A stretch of 63,991 nucleotides of DNA from an uncultured Collinsella sp. (GTDB lineage: Bacteria > Actinomycetota > Coriobacteriia > Coriobacteriales > Coriobacteriaceae): positions 1 through 63,991 of the forward strand of contig UQPI01000006.1 of the NCBI GenBank assembly GCA_900542945.1, written 5' to 3'. The notes below the pieces were generated by a model that saw only the letters and a program-made list of their open reading frames with translations, did no database searches and had not been told where the DNA came from. This document shows, one piece after another, positions 1 to 15,245 of this stretch. The position numbers and the translations under genes are program-made. Each line of letters opens with the position of its first letter. Positions within the stretch are counted from its first letter, which is position 1.

Positions 1-41
1 GGGCAGCGGGTCTTTGGAAGGGCGGTTAACGTACTAGGAAA

Positions 42-4520
<4,479 letters not shown>

Positions 4521-4526
4521 AGTCAA

Positions 4527-8018
<3,492 letters not shown>

Positions 8019-8091
8019 CAGGTTTTTCCTCCTTCACGGAAATGCTCGGTGGGTTGGCGAGGCATAGCTTCGCCAGTTATCGCAACCTAAT

Positions 8092-8119
8092 AGTTTATCA
8101 GGTACCGACCGTTGGGCAA
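8092..8119 (-). promoter_or_regulatory. Candidate rpoBC promoter
   Basis: On the minus strand TTGCCC and TAAACT are separated by 16 bases, about 75 bases upstream of the rpoB GTG. The galU terminator ends transcription further upstream, so a promoter is needed in this gap. The -35 match is moderate. Confidence 0.35.
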
Positions 8120-8196
8120 GAAAAGCCTTGACGCGATTGAGTTTTTGGAGTAGCAAAGTTTTTCGACAGAAAAGGTGCAGGTAGATACGTATATAT

Positions 8197-8210
8197 CGAA
8201 CACCTGTTCA
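8197..8210. promoter_or_regulatory. LexA (SOS) box-like palindrome upstream of rpoBC
   Basis: The sequence CGAACACCTGTTCA matches the Gram-positive LexA operator CGAACN4GTTCG at all but the last base. It lies about 180 bases upstream of rpoB and about 80 bases upstream of the candidate promoter, which is not a typical repressor position. It may be chance. Confidence 0.3.
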
Positions 8211-8280
8211 TATATTTTCTGTGAACGAGACCGCTGGTGCGGGCCTCTGAACGGCAGAATGGCGGCGAGGGTTGGCCGGA

Positions 8281-8452
8281 CGGAAATTACATCCCGTTTT
8301 GAGGCCTCAAACTGGGTCGCAGTTTCCGGTTGAGCCTGTTTGGGAAAGCATATCCCGTTCTGAGCCGAAATTCCGGGCCGCAGTTTCCGCTAGGGGCTCC
8401 AACCGGAAAGCGCGTCCCAGAATTCGACCAAATTGTGGGTCGCACTTTCCGG
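8281..8452. repeat. Three tandem palindromic units between galU and rpoB
   Basis: Three units of about 48-50 bases at 8281-8328, 8342-8390 and 8403-8452, spaced about 61 bases apart. Each runs roughly (C)GGAAA...CCC...GGG..CGCA(G/C)TTTCCG and folds on itself. Interiors vary between units while the ends are conserved. They fill most of the 508-base gap between rpoB and galU; no gene is visible there. They look like a REP-type intergenic element array. Confidence 0.65.
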
Positions 8453-8472
8453 AGCCAAGCTGTAGCTCGAAT

Positions 8473-8507
8473 AAAAAAACGGGTGCAGACCGAAGTCCGC
8501 ACCCGTA
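8473..8507 (-). terminator. Rho-independent terminator of galU
   Basis: On the minus strand ACGGGTGCGGAC, TTCG loop, GTCTGCACCCGT, then seven T. It lies 20 bases beyond the galU stop and separates galU from rpoB. Confidence 0.9.
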
Positions 8508-8526
8508 AATGTCGATGCCCGAAGGC

Positions 8527-9435
8527 TTACTTGCGCATCAATCCGCCGCGCTCGTCGATGGCGTCCCAGAAGGCATCGGCAAAGCGGGGGTCGTTTGCAG
8601 CCATGAGGGCGTTAGTGGCCATCCAACCAGAGGGAGTGCCAGTGTCGTAGCCCGACAGCGGGTCGATGACGACGGCGTACATGGCCTCGCGGTCGAGCGA
8701 ACGGGCCATGGCGTCGGTGAGCTGGATCTCGCCGCCCTTGCCGGCCTGCTGATCTGCCAGCAAGTCCATGACCAGCGGGCTCAGCAGGTAGCGACCGACG
8801 ATGTACAGGTTGGACGGAGCAGCCTCGGGAGCGGGCTTCTCAACCAGACCGCCGATACGCCAGACAGCGCCCGGCTCGGCATCGGCAACGTCCTCGGCGC
8901 CCTCGAGCGAACCGACGCGCTCGCCGGCGATAACACCGTAGCGGCTGACTTCCTCGGGCGAGCAAGCAGCGACGGCGATAACCGAAGCGCCACCGTGCTC
9001 CTTGGAAACGGCGAGCATCTTGTCGCAGATGTCGCGGTTAGGCACAACGTAGTCGCCCAGAAGAACCAGGAAGTTCTCCCCTGCCACGGCGTCGGCAGCA
9101 GAGCGAATGGCATGGCCGAGGCCCTTGGGCTCGTACTGATAACGGAAGTCGACCGGCATACCGCCAGCGTGGGCGACGGCATCGGCATAGGCGTTCTTGC
9201 CGCGCTCGCGCAGCAGGTTCTCGAGCGAACGGTCGGGCTGGAAGTAGTTCAGCAGCTCGGGCTTGCCGGGCGAGGTAACGATGATGGCGTCGTCGACCTC
9301 CTCGGGGTCGAGTGCCTCCTCGACGACATACTGGATGACCGGCTTGTCGAGCACCGGCAGCATCTCTTTGGGCGTGCACTTGGTGCCAGGCAGAAAACGC
9401 GTGCCAAGACCGGCGGCGGGGATGATTGCCTTCAT
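8527..9435 (-). CDS. galU: UTP--glucose-1-phosphate uridylyltransferase
   Basis: Makes UDP-glucose from UTP and glucose-1-phosphate for cell envelope sugars and galactose metabolism. 302 residues, the normal length. Seen: N-terminal nucleotide-binding signature AAGLGTRFLPGTK, then the substrate-binding segments KPVIQYVVEEAL and LLGDYVVPN. The ATG at 9435 is chosen because GAAAGGATC precedes it and the conserved MKAIIPAAG begins there; 28 extra upstream codons in frame have no homology. Flanked by a promoter and a strong terminator, so monocistronic. It is a guest between rplL and rpoB, which are adjacent in most bacteria. Confidence 0.96.
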   Translation of the reverse strand: MKAIIPAAGLGTRFLPGTKCTPKEMLPVLDKPVIQYVVEEALDPEEVDDAIIVTSPGKPELLNYFQPDRSLENLLRERGKNAYADAVAHAGGMPVDFRYQYEPKGLGHAIRSAADAVAGENFLVLLGDYVVPNRDICDKMLAVSKEHGGASVIAVAACSPEEVSRYGVIAGERVGSLEGAEDVADAEPGAVWRIGGLVEKPAPEAAPSNLYIVGRYLLSPLVMDLLADQQAGKGGEIQLTDAMARSLDREAMYAVVIDPLSGYDTGTPSGWMATNALMAANDPRFADAFWDAIDERGGLMRK

Positions 9436-9531
9436 GTTATTCAAAGATCCTTTCGCAGGCGCAAAAGCGCCCCGTGCGTGCGGCGCACAGCCGCAGACCA
9501 AATTGCGATACCCAAGCATCTTACCGCTGGA

Positions 9532-9559
9532 ACTATATGTCGCTACAAGGCAGAGACAA
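9532..9559 (-). promoter_or_regulatory. Candidate galU promoter
   Basis: TTGTCT and TATAGT with a 16-base spacer on the minus strand, about 97 bases upstream of the galU ATG. The rest of the 314-base gap (9436-9749) holds the rplL terminator and no recognisable gene. Confidence 0.5.
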
Positions 9560-9682
9560 TTCTTCAGCAGGTCAACGCAAATTATTGCTCGAATGGTGCA
9601 ATTTTATTGCCCAACGGCAGGGCACCCGATGCGACGCAAATCACAGAACATGGCAGTTTGAGCAACCGATGTCGGGGAACCG

Positions 9683-9722
9683 AAAAACAAAAAAGACGGG
9701 GCTCGCAATGCGAACCCCGTCT
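9683..9722 (-). terminator. Rho-independent terminator of rplJL
   Basis: On the minus strand AGACGGGGTTCGC pairs with GCGAGCCCCGTCT and is followed by a T-rich tract. It lies about 28 bases after the rplL stop. Confidence 0.92.
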
Positions 9723-9749
9723 GCAAAGGAATCTGGCGAGAAAGCCTGA

Positions 9750-10127
9750 TTACTTGAGGGTGACAGCAGCGCCAGCAGCCTCGAGCTTCTCCTTGGCAGC
9801 CTCGGCGTCCTCCTTCTTGGCACCCTCGAGAACAGCCTTGGGAGCGCCCTCGACGACCTCCTTGGCCTCCTTCAGGCCAAGGTTGGTGAGCTCACGGACG
9901 GCCTTGATGACCTGGATCTTGTTGTCGCCGAAGCCCTCGAGCACGACGTCAAACTCGGTCTTCTCCTCGGCCTCAGCAGCGCCAGCAGCGGGAGCGGCGA
10001 CAACAGCGGCAGGAGCAGCGGCGGAAACGCCGAAGGTGTCCTCGATAGCCTTAACGAGCTCGGAAGCCTCGAGAAGGGTCATTTCCTTAAGAGCATCGAT
10101 GATCTCATCGGTGGTAAGCTTAGCCAT
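9750..10127 (-). CDS. rplL: 50S ribosomal protein L7/L12
   Basis: Stalk protein of the large ribosomal subunit that recruits translation factors; 125 residues. Seen: an N-terminal dimerisation domain (KLTTDEIIDALKEMTLLEASELV), an Ala/Gly/Val-rich hinge at about 40-60, and the C-terminal factor-binding domain with EKTEFDVVLEGFGDNKIQVIK and GLKEAKEVVEGAPK. The ATG at 10127 follows AAAGGACTTAGAA and matches the family N-terminus; an upstream in-frame start adds 11 unlikely residues. Co-transcribed with rplJ across a 102-base gap with a GC-rich hairpin, which may tune the 4:1 L12:L10 ratio. Confidence 0.97.
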   Translation of the reverse strand: MAKLTTDEIIDALKEMTLLEASELVKAIEDTFGVSAAAPAAVVAAPAAGAAEAEEKTEFDVVLEGFGDNKIQVIKAVRELTNLGLKEAKEVVEGAPKAVLEGAKKEDAEAAKEKLEAAGAAVTLK

Positions 10128-10229
10128 TTCTAAGTCCTTTCGGTTTCCGTGCGGATGCACGGAGATCAGTTAAAACACGGCGCGAATGCGCCAGGGGTGC
10201 GGCGTTGCCGCCGCGGGTGAAAACAGCAA

Positions 10230-10751
10230 CTAGGCTGCCTTCTGCTCGGAGACCTGCTGGATCGAACGAGCGAGACCAGAGAAAACGCCGTTGACGCAGA
10301 CAGCGATGTCGCGAGCGAAACCGGAGATGAGACCGGCGATCTGGCCGAGAAGCTGATCCTTGGTGGGCAGCTCGGCGATAGCCTTAACATCATCGGCGGA
10401 AACGGCCTTGCCGTCGGAGATACCGCCCTTGATCTCAAGGACGCCCTTGGACTTAGCGGAGAAGTCCTTAAGGGCCTTAGCGGCCTCGACCGGCTCGGTC
10501 TCGTAGAACACATAAGCGACGGGGCCGGCGAGGATATCGTCGATCTCGGGCTGCTCCTGGTTCTTGAGAGCGATCTTGACCAGGTTGTTCTTGTAGACCT
10601 TCATCTCGGCGCCGCACTCGCGAAGCTGATGACGCAGCTCCTGAGCCTGCTTAACCGTCAGACCGTTGTAGTTGACGACGAACAGACCGGCGTTCTCGGC
10701 GATACGGGACTCGATCTCTGCAACCTTGTCGATTTTGTACTGCTGGGGCAT
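10230..10751 (-). CDS. rplJ: 50S ribosomal protein L10
   Basis: Stalk base protein that anchors L7/L12 dimers to the 50S subunit and represses its own mRNA; 173 residues. Seen: N-terminal KIDKVAEIESRIAENAGLFVVNYNGLTVKQ typical of L10, then VYKNNLVKIAL and a C-terminal helix for L12 binding. The ATG at 10751 follows GAGGAGGTGTAATTC. An L10 leader with an attenuator and a good promoter precede it. In most bacteria rplKA would lie just upstream; here they are 23.5 kb away. Confidence 0.97.
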   Translation of the reverse strand: MPQQYKIDKVAEIESRIAENAGLFVVNYNGLTVKQAQELRHQLRECGAEMKVYKNNLVKIALKNQEQPEIDDILAGPVAYVFYETEPVEAAKALKDFSAKSKGVLEIKGGISDGKAVSADDVKAIAELPTKDQLLGQIAGLISGFARDIAVCVNGVFSGLARSIQQVSEQKAA

Positions 10752-10816
10752 GAATTACACCTCCTCGAATTCTTTCCGGGCACGGTCCGCCACAAGGACG
10801 TGACGGGGGCATGTCC

Positions 10817-10945
10817 AAAAAGAAAGCCCCCGCGCTGCATGAGCGACGGGGGCGAGAAGACATATCTACTCGACCACCTCGGCTGGCGGGATATCCCATT
10901 AAGCTCGCGGGCGATGCCCGTTTGCACCGGCTGTCTCTGGCAGCG
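10817..10945 (-). promoter_or_regulatory. Ribosomal L10 leader with terminator-like attenuator
   Basis: The minus-strand sequence contains the conserved L10-leader pieces AGACAGCCGGTG, TTAATGGGATATCCC and GCCAGCCGAGG at 10874-10940. L10(L12)4 binds this RNA and represses rplJL. Immediately downstream, 10817-10853 forms GCCCCCGTCGCT/AGCGCGGGGGC followed by TTTCTTTTT, a terminator with a single bulged base. The layout suggests premature termination as the output. Confidence 0.85.
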
Positions 10946-10967
10946 GATTCGTGCGTGAACCGAAAGT

Positions 10968-10996
10968 ATTATGGCGGGGACCCCGGCGTCGGTCAA
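10968..10996 (-). promoter_or_regulatory. Promoter of rplJL
   Basis: TTGACC and CATAAT separated by 17 bases on the minus strand, just upstream of the L10 leader. The -35 box lies within the left arm of the large palindrome that extends to 11203. Confidence 0.75.
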
Positions 10997-11203
10997 CGGG
11001 CACGAGGATTCGTACACAAACCCTGCATACGCTCCGGCCTGAGGGGACGGGTCGAGATTTTCGCTCGGTCAAGTCCTGGGCTCGCTCGAAGAGCACATTT
11101 AGTGCTCTTCGGCTCGTGCGGAATCTACGAAAATCTCGACCCGTCCCCTCAGGCCGGAGCTGCGGTAACTGTGCGGCGAATCCTCGTGTCCGTTGAACGG
11201 CGC
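10989..11203. repeat. Large imperfect palindrome of about 215 bases
   Basis: Two nested pairs of inverted arms: CAACGGGCACGAGGATTCG near 10995 against CGAATCCTCGTGTCCGTTG near 11173-11191, and CTCCGGCCTGAGGGGACGGG... at 11029-11063 against its near-perfect complement at about 11126-11159. The centre holds a further hairpin CGAAGAGCAC/GTGCTCTTCG. Transcribed, it would form one long structured stem. The arms lie between rplJ and the aminotransferase gene; no gene is visible in 10752-11255 beyond the leader. Confidence 0.8.
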
Positions 11204-11255
11204 GCCCCACTCACAATCCTTAAGTCGGTGGGCTGATGGGTTGCGTCCCTGATGG

Positions 11256-12392
11256 CTACAGGGTTGAAATGAAGGTGGACAGGCGATGGAGGCCTTCGTC
11301 CAGATCTTTGTCGGAGACGCAGTAGCTTAGGCGGATGTGGCCTTCGGTGCCGAAACAGTCGCCCGGGACTAGGGCTACGTTTGCCTCTTTGATGGCTTTG
11401 ATGCAGAAATCTTCGCTTGTTAGGCCGAATTGTTTGATGCTGGGGAAGGCGTAGAAGGCTCCTGCGGGCTCTACCACGTCGAGGCCCATGGCGTCTAGGG
11501 CTGCGAGCACGCGTTTGCGGCGGGCTCGGTAGACTTCGAGCATGGGGGTGGGGTCGACGGTGAGAGCTCGAGCTGCGGCGTCCATTTCGAAGGAGACGGC
11601 GCTCGATACTAAGTATTGGTGAGCCTTGGCAATCTCGGCGGTAACAGGGGCTGCGGCTGCGAGCCAACCCAAGCGCCAGCCGGTCATGGCCCAGGGTTTG
11701 GAGAAGCTCTCGATGACTACCGTCTGCTCGCGTAGCTCCGGGTGGCGCTGGGCAAATCGTTCGTAGCCGTCCACATAGACCAGGCGGTTATATACGTCGT
11801 CGCAGACTACGTAGATGCCCGCCTGCTCTGCCACGCGCGCCACGGCGTCGAGCGACGCCGTGTTGAGGATGCAGCCCGTAGGATTGTTGGGCGAGCAGAT
11901 AACGATGGCCTTGGTCGCCGGGGTCACACAGGCGCGAAGCGCATCCTCGTCAATCTGAAATTGCGCAGGCTCCGTATCCAAAAAGACCGCTTTGGCGTGA
12001 TTGGCTACGACGATGCTCTCGTACAGGCCAAAGGCCGGCGTGGGAATAATGACCTCGTCGCCGGGGTTGAGCATAGCCATGAATGTTGCCGACAGGGCCT
12101 CGGTCGCGCCGTCGGTCAGGATGACCTCGTCGGCCGAAAACATAAGGCCCGCGTCCCCCATGTAGGCAGATAACGCCTCGCGCAGGGCGGGGCGACCGTT
12201 ATTGGGCGGATAGTGCGTGTCACCGCGGTCCAGTGCGGCGGTCACCTCGGCACTAATCACATCGGGCGTGGGAAAATCGGGCTCGCCAAGCGCAAGCGCG
12301 ATGCATCCCGGGTGCTGAGCGGCGAGTGCGTTAATCCGACGGATGCCGGAGGGCTTGAGCGTGGCAAGCGAGGTATTCATGGGCAGACGCAT
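11256..12392 (-). CDS. PLP-dependent class I/II aminotransferase (aspartate aminotransferase-like)
   Basis: Fold-type I aminotransferase that moves amino groups between amino acids and 2-oxo acids; 378 residues. Seen: N-terminal ALGEPDFPTPDVI, the substrate/cofactor segment SPNNPTGCI, the aspartate contact VVCDDVYNRLVY, and the Schiff-base lysine in SFSKPWAMTGWRLGW. ATG at 12392 follows AAAGGAACGCC. It resembles the aspartate/aromatic (PatA-like) subgroup, but the exact substrate cannot be read from sequence. Divergent from the next gene over a 92-base gap. Confidence 0.88.
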   Translation of the reverse strand: MRLPMNTSLATLKPSGIRRINALAAQHPGCIALALGEPDFPTPDVISAEVTAALDRGDTHYPPNNGRPALREALSAYMGDAGLMFSADEVILTDGATEALSATFMAMLNPGDEVIIPTPAFGLYESIVVANHAKAVFLDTEPAQFQIDEDALRACVTPATKAIVICSPNNPTGCILNTASLDAVARVAEQAGIYVVCDDVYNRLVYVDGYERFAQRHPELREQTVVIESFSKPWAMTGWRLGWLAAAAPVTAEIAKAHQYLVSSAVSFEMDAAARALTVDPTPMLEVYRARRKRVLAALDAMGLDVVEPAGAFYAFPSIKQFGLTSEDFCIKAIKEANVALVPGDCFGTEGHIRLSYCVSDKDLDEGLHRLSTFISTL

Positions 12393-12484
12393 GGCGTTCC
12401 TTTCGTAAGGGTTGCACTAGGATAGCGCGCCCAGCGCCACCAGACGGTGTAACCTAAACGGAAACGAGCCGGAAAGGAGATGGC

Positions 12485-13147
12485 ATGGAGACGACCGCGC
12501 GCGGCGATGTACCAAAAACACTGCACACCATTGCGTATATCAGTATTCCCAAGAGCGCCGATCTTGATTTTTTGCTCTGGGACCTGCAGGATGCCATCGC
12601 CGCCTATGCTCAACTTTCCGGCACCGCACTCCCCCGCCCGGTCGACTTGAAGGCAAATGACGCCGGCAGCGTTGCCGATGGCATCGTGCTGGCCATTGAA
12701 GATGTGGCTGACGATGAGACGTTGACAGCTATCGAGCAGACGCTTGAGCGCTTTGGCGGTACGGGAACGCGCGTCTATGCCGCGATTCGAGCCGCACAAG
12801 AGGGCACTGAGCAGGCGCGTGGGGCCGCCGTTCGCCTGCACAAGGCATGTGAGCGCCATGACCAATTGTGGTGTGGCGGCGTTGCCATCTGCGCCGGCAG
12901 CGGCATTGCGGCGCTTCGTCGCTCCCCGCGCATGGGACTCTTGCGGCGACCGTTTTCGGAAGCGATGGATAAGCTTGTGGGTGCCGTGCGCATGGGCTGC
13001 TCAGTTGAGCACGCCCAGCTGCTCGGCGGCGGCGATGCCGGTAGCGTCAACGCCGACGGCATGGTGCGTGTCGAGCCCGCGCTGCCCGCGCCGATCTGGC
13101 ACGCCATCATCAAACGCCTCGGCGCCCATGCTCAATCAAATATCTAA
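12485..13147 (+). CDS. Hypothetical protein, possible flavodoxin-like fold
   Basis: I do not recognise this 220-residue protein with confidence. It begins at ATG 12485 behind GGAAAGGAGATGGC. The alternation of hydrophobic strands (TIAYISIPKS, GIVLAIED, TRVYAAIRA, WCGGVAICAGSGI) and helices suggests an alpha/beta fold, and the Gly-rich strand followed by RRPFSEAMDKL is reminiscent of NAD(P)H-dependent FMN reductases; this is weak. No signal peptide or membrane segment. Its end is one base from the end of the convergent glycosylase gene, so no room exists for a separate terminator. Confidence 0.6.
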   Translation: METTARGDVPKTLHTIAYISIPKSADLDFLLWDLQDAIAAYAQLSGTALPRPVDLKANDAGSVADGIVLAIEDVADDETLTAIEQTLERFGGTGTRVYAAIRAAQEGTEQARGAAVRLHKACERHDQLWCGGVAICAGSGIAALRRSPRMGLLRRPFSEAMDKLVGAVRMGCSVEHAQLLGGGDAGSVNADGMVRVEPALPAPIWHAIIKRLGAHAQSNI

Positions 13148-13148
13148 A

Positions 13149-13712
13149 TTAGAGAGCAGCCCAGTCAACTGCCTCGCGCCAGCGCTCGACAAGGCGCTCA
13201 AGACGCCAAGCCGCATTGGCAGGACTTGTCGAGGGCAGGACGATGGCGGGCAGCCCGGTGCGTTCTTGTAGATAGCGCTTGTAGAGCCGGCCAGCCGTAC
13301 CACCGTTGCATATCACCTGCTCAATGGGAGCTGCATCGGTAATGCGCTCGATATGTGCCGGCACAACGTTGCGAATGCTCGCGTCGCTCGAGCCCTTAAT
13401 GTCGCAGCCCTCGATTGCATCCCACAGGGCCACGCCGCCGTTCAGCAGCATGGCCCGCTTGGCGGCAATGGAGGCATCGAGCGTCGCGGGCTCACCGCTT
13501 GCCAAAGGATCACCCTCGTTGGGCGGCACAGGCACACCGAGACACGCCGCCGTGACCCGCCAAAAGCGGTTCTGCGGATTGCCATAGTAGAAGGCATTGG
13601 CACGCGAGAGCACCGAGGGAAACGACCCCAGCATCAAAACGCGCGAGCGCTCGTCAAACACGGGTTCAAACCCATGCTCAATATGTTGATAGCCCTCGTC
13701 GGACGCAGCCAT
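13149..13712 (-). CDS. DNA-deoxyinosine glycosylase (uracil-DNA glycosylase superfamily)
   Basis: Base-excision repair enzyme of the hypoxanthine-DNA glycosylase type (UDG superfamily), 187 residues. Seen: the first motif LMLGSFPSVLSR, the diagnostic FYYGNPQNRFW, and the C-terminal LPSTSPANA, which stands where UDGs have the HPSPLS loop. The ATG at 13712 is 3 bases after the stop of the amylase-family gene, so the two are probably co-transcribed although their functions are unrelated. It removes deaminated adenine (hypoxanthine) from DNA; activity is inferred from family motifs. Confidence 0.85.
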   Translation of the reverse strand: MAASDEGYQHIEHGFEPVFDERSRVLMLGSFPSVLSRANAFYYGNPQNRFWRVTAACLGVPVPPNEGDPLASGEPATLDASIAAKRAMLLNGGVALWDAIEGCDIKGSSDASIRNVVPAHIERITDAAPIEQVICNGGTAGRLYKRYLQERTGLPAIVLPSTSPANAAWRLERLVERWREAVDWAAL

Positions 13713-13715
13713 GGC

Positions 13716-15092
13716 CTAGGCCCTCAACAGATAGCGCACCTCGTAGGGCGCAAGCTCAAGGGAGCCAGCCAGCTCGACCGTGGGCACGCCATCGGCAAGC
13801 AGGTCGACAAAGGACCCGTTGAGCTCGCCGGCGCCAAAGGTGTAAGGCTCGCCCACGGCGTTCACCGCCACGAGCACCGTCGCGCCGTCACAGGCGCGCT
13901 CGAACAGCAGCTGCTTGTTCTGGATCACCACGTTGCGATAGGCACCGTAGTTGAGAGCACGGGCCGCCGCGTCGTCGGCCGAGCGAAGGTGCGCAAGCTG
14001 CGTGATGAACGCCGTCAGCTCGTTGGGCGCAGGCTCATCGAGCGCAGGTCGCAGCGCCCAGTCGCCATCGGGGCCGCCCTTTTCGCCGGCAATTCCCCAC
14101 TCGCTGCCATAGTAGACACACGGAATGCCCGGCATGCCAAAGAGCATGCCATAGGCGGGACGCAGGCACGACTTGTCGGTGAGGATGCTCGCCAGGCGCG
14201 GCACGTCGTGGTTGTCGACAAACGACAGCAGGTGTTTGCCGCGGTAGATGCACCACGGATCGCCGCCAAACTGGCGATGCAGCGAATGGGCAATCTCGAA
14301 CATGTTGACCGAGTTAAAGCTGGAGTACAGGCCCTTGTAGCACTCGTAGTTGGTGCAGGAGTCAAGCATCTCGTCGTTGACGATCTGGTTGTAGTCGCCG
14401 TGGAGCGTCTCGCCGATCAGCACAAAATCGGGCTTGAGCTCGCGGGTAAAGGTATGCAGACGACGCATGAAGTCGCGGTCGAGCATATAGGCAACGTCCA
14501 GGCGCAGGCCGTCGACGCCAAACACGTCAGCCCAACGGCGCACGGACTCGAGTAGGTAATCGACCACAGCGGGATTTTGCAGGTTGAGCTTCACAAGTTC
14601 AAAATGGCCTTCCCAACCCTCGTACCAAAAGCCGTCGCCATAGCAGGAGTCGCCGTCAAAGCTAATGTGGAACCAGTCCTTGTACGGCGAGTCCCACTTA
14701 CGCTCCTGCACATCACGGAAGGCCCAGAAGCCGCGGCCGACGTGGTTGAAGACCGCATCGAGCACCACACGGATGCCATGGGCGTGCAGCGTCTCGCATA
14801 CGGCGGCAAAATCGGCATCCCCGCCCAGGCGGCGGTCGACATGGCGCAGGCTGCGCGTATCATAGCCGTGGCTGTCGGATTCGAGCGGCGGGTTGATGAG
14901 CACAGCGCCAACGCCGAGTTCTTGCAGGTAGTCAGCCCATTGGGCGATCTTCATGATGGGTGCATCGGGGTCGGGCGCAGCGTTGGCAGCCTGGGCGAGT
15001 TCATCCTCGGCAACGGGAGCGGCGTTTTCGCGCGGAGCTCCGCAAAAGCCCAGCGGATAGATCTGATAGAACGTCGTCTCGTATGCCCACAT
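13716..15092 (-). CDS. Alpha-amylase family glycoside hydrolase (GH13)
   Basis: Cytoplasmic GH13 enzyme, 458 residues, no signal peptide. Seen: conserved region I DAVFNH, region II GLRLDVAYM with the catalytic nucleophile Asp, region III LIGETLHG with the acid/base Glu, region IV FVDNHD with the stabilising Asp. The C-terminus forms the usual beta domain. Likely acts on short maltodextrins (maltodextrin glucosidase or neopullulanase type), since it lacks export signals and is smaller than secreted amylases. Located upstream of the glycosylase gene; a SotB-like sugar exporter gene follows upstream on the same strand, separated by a palindromic repeat. Confidence 0.9.
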   Translation of the reverse strand: MWAYETTFYQIYPLGFCGAPRENAAPVAEDELAQAANAAPDPDAPIMKIAQWADYLQELGVGAVLINPPLESDSHGYDTRSLRHVDRRLGGDADFAAVCETLHAHGIRVVLDAVFNHVGRGFWAFRDVQERKWDSPYKDWFHISFDGDSCYGDGFWYEGWEGHFELVKLNLQNPAVVDYLLESVRRWADVFGVDGLRLDVAYMLDRDFMRRLHTFTRELKPDFVLIGETLHGDYNQIVNDEMLDSCTNYECYKGLYSSFNSVNMFEIAHSLHRQFGGDPWCIYRGKHLLSFVDNHDVPRLASILTDKSCLRPAYGMLFGMPGIPCVYYGSEWGIAGEKGGPDGDWALRPALDEPAPNELTAFITQLAHLRSADDAAARALNYGAYRNVVIQNKQLLFERACDGATVLVAVNAVGEPYTFGAGELNGSFVDLLADGVPTVELAGSLELAPYEVRYLLRA

Positions 15093-15163
15093 AGCAACCT
15101 CCCGGTAAGCTCAACACAACGATATCCATTGTATGCCCGGCTTGTATCCTCTCCCCCAAAATA

Positions 15164-15230
15164 AGTTGCGGTGAAATAATTCCTGCTTGGGCCTTCAGAG
15201 GCCTTAAACAGGAGCTATTCCACCGCAGCT
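15164..15230. repeat. Palindromic repeat, family AGTTGCGGTG, copy 1
   Basis: A 67-base hairpin with outer arms AGTTGCGGTGAAATA and TATTCCACCGCAGCT, an inner stem TTCCTG/CAGGAG and a GGCC core. A second copy lies at 57985-58051. It sits between the convergent-side end of the sotB-like gene and the amylase gene start, and may also act as a terminator for the former (TTATTTT follows on the minus strand). Confidence 0.75.
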
Positions 15231-15245
15231 GATGAGGGGACGTGA

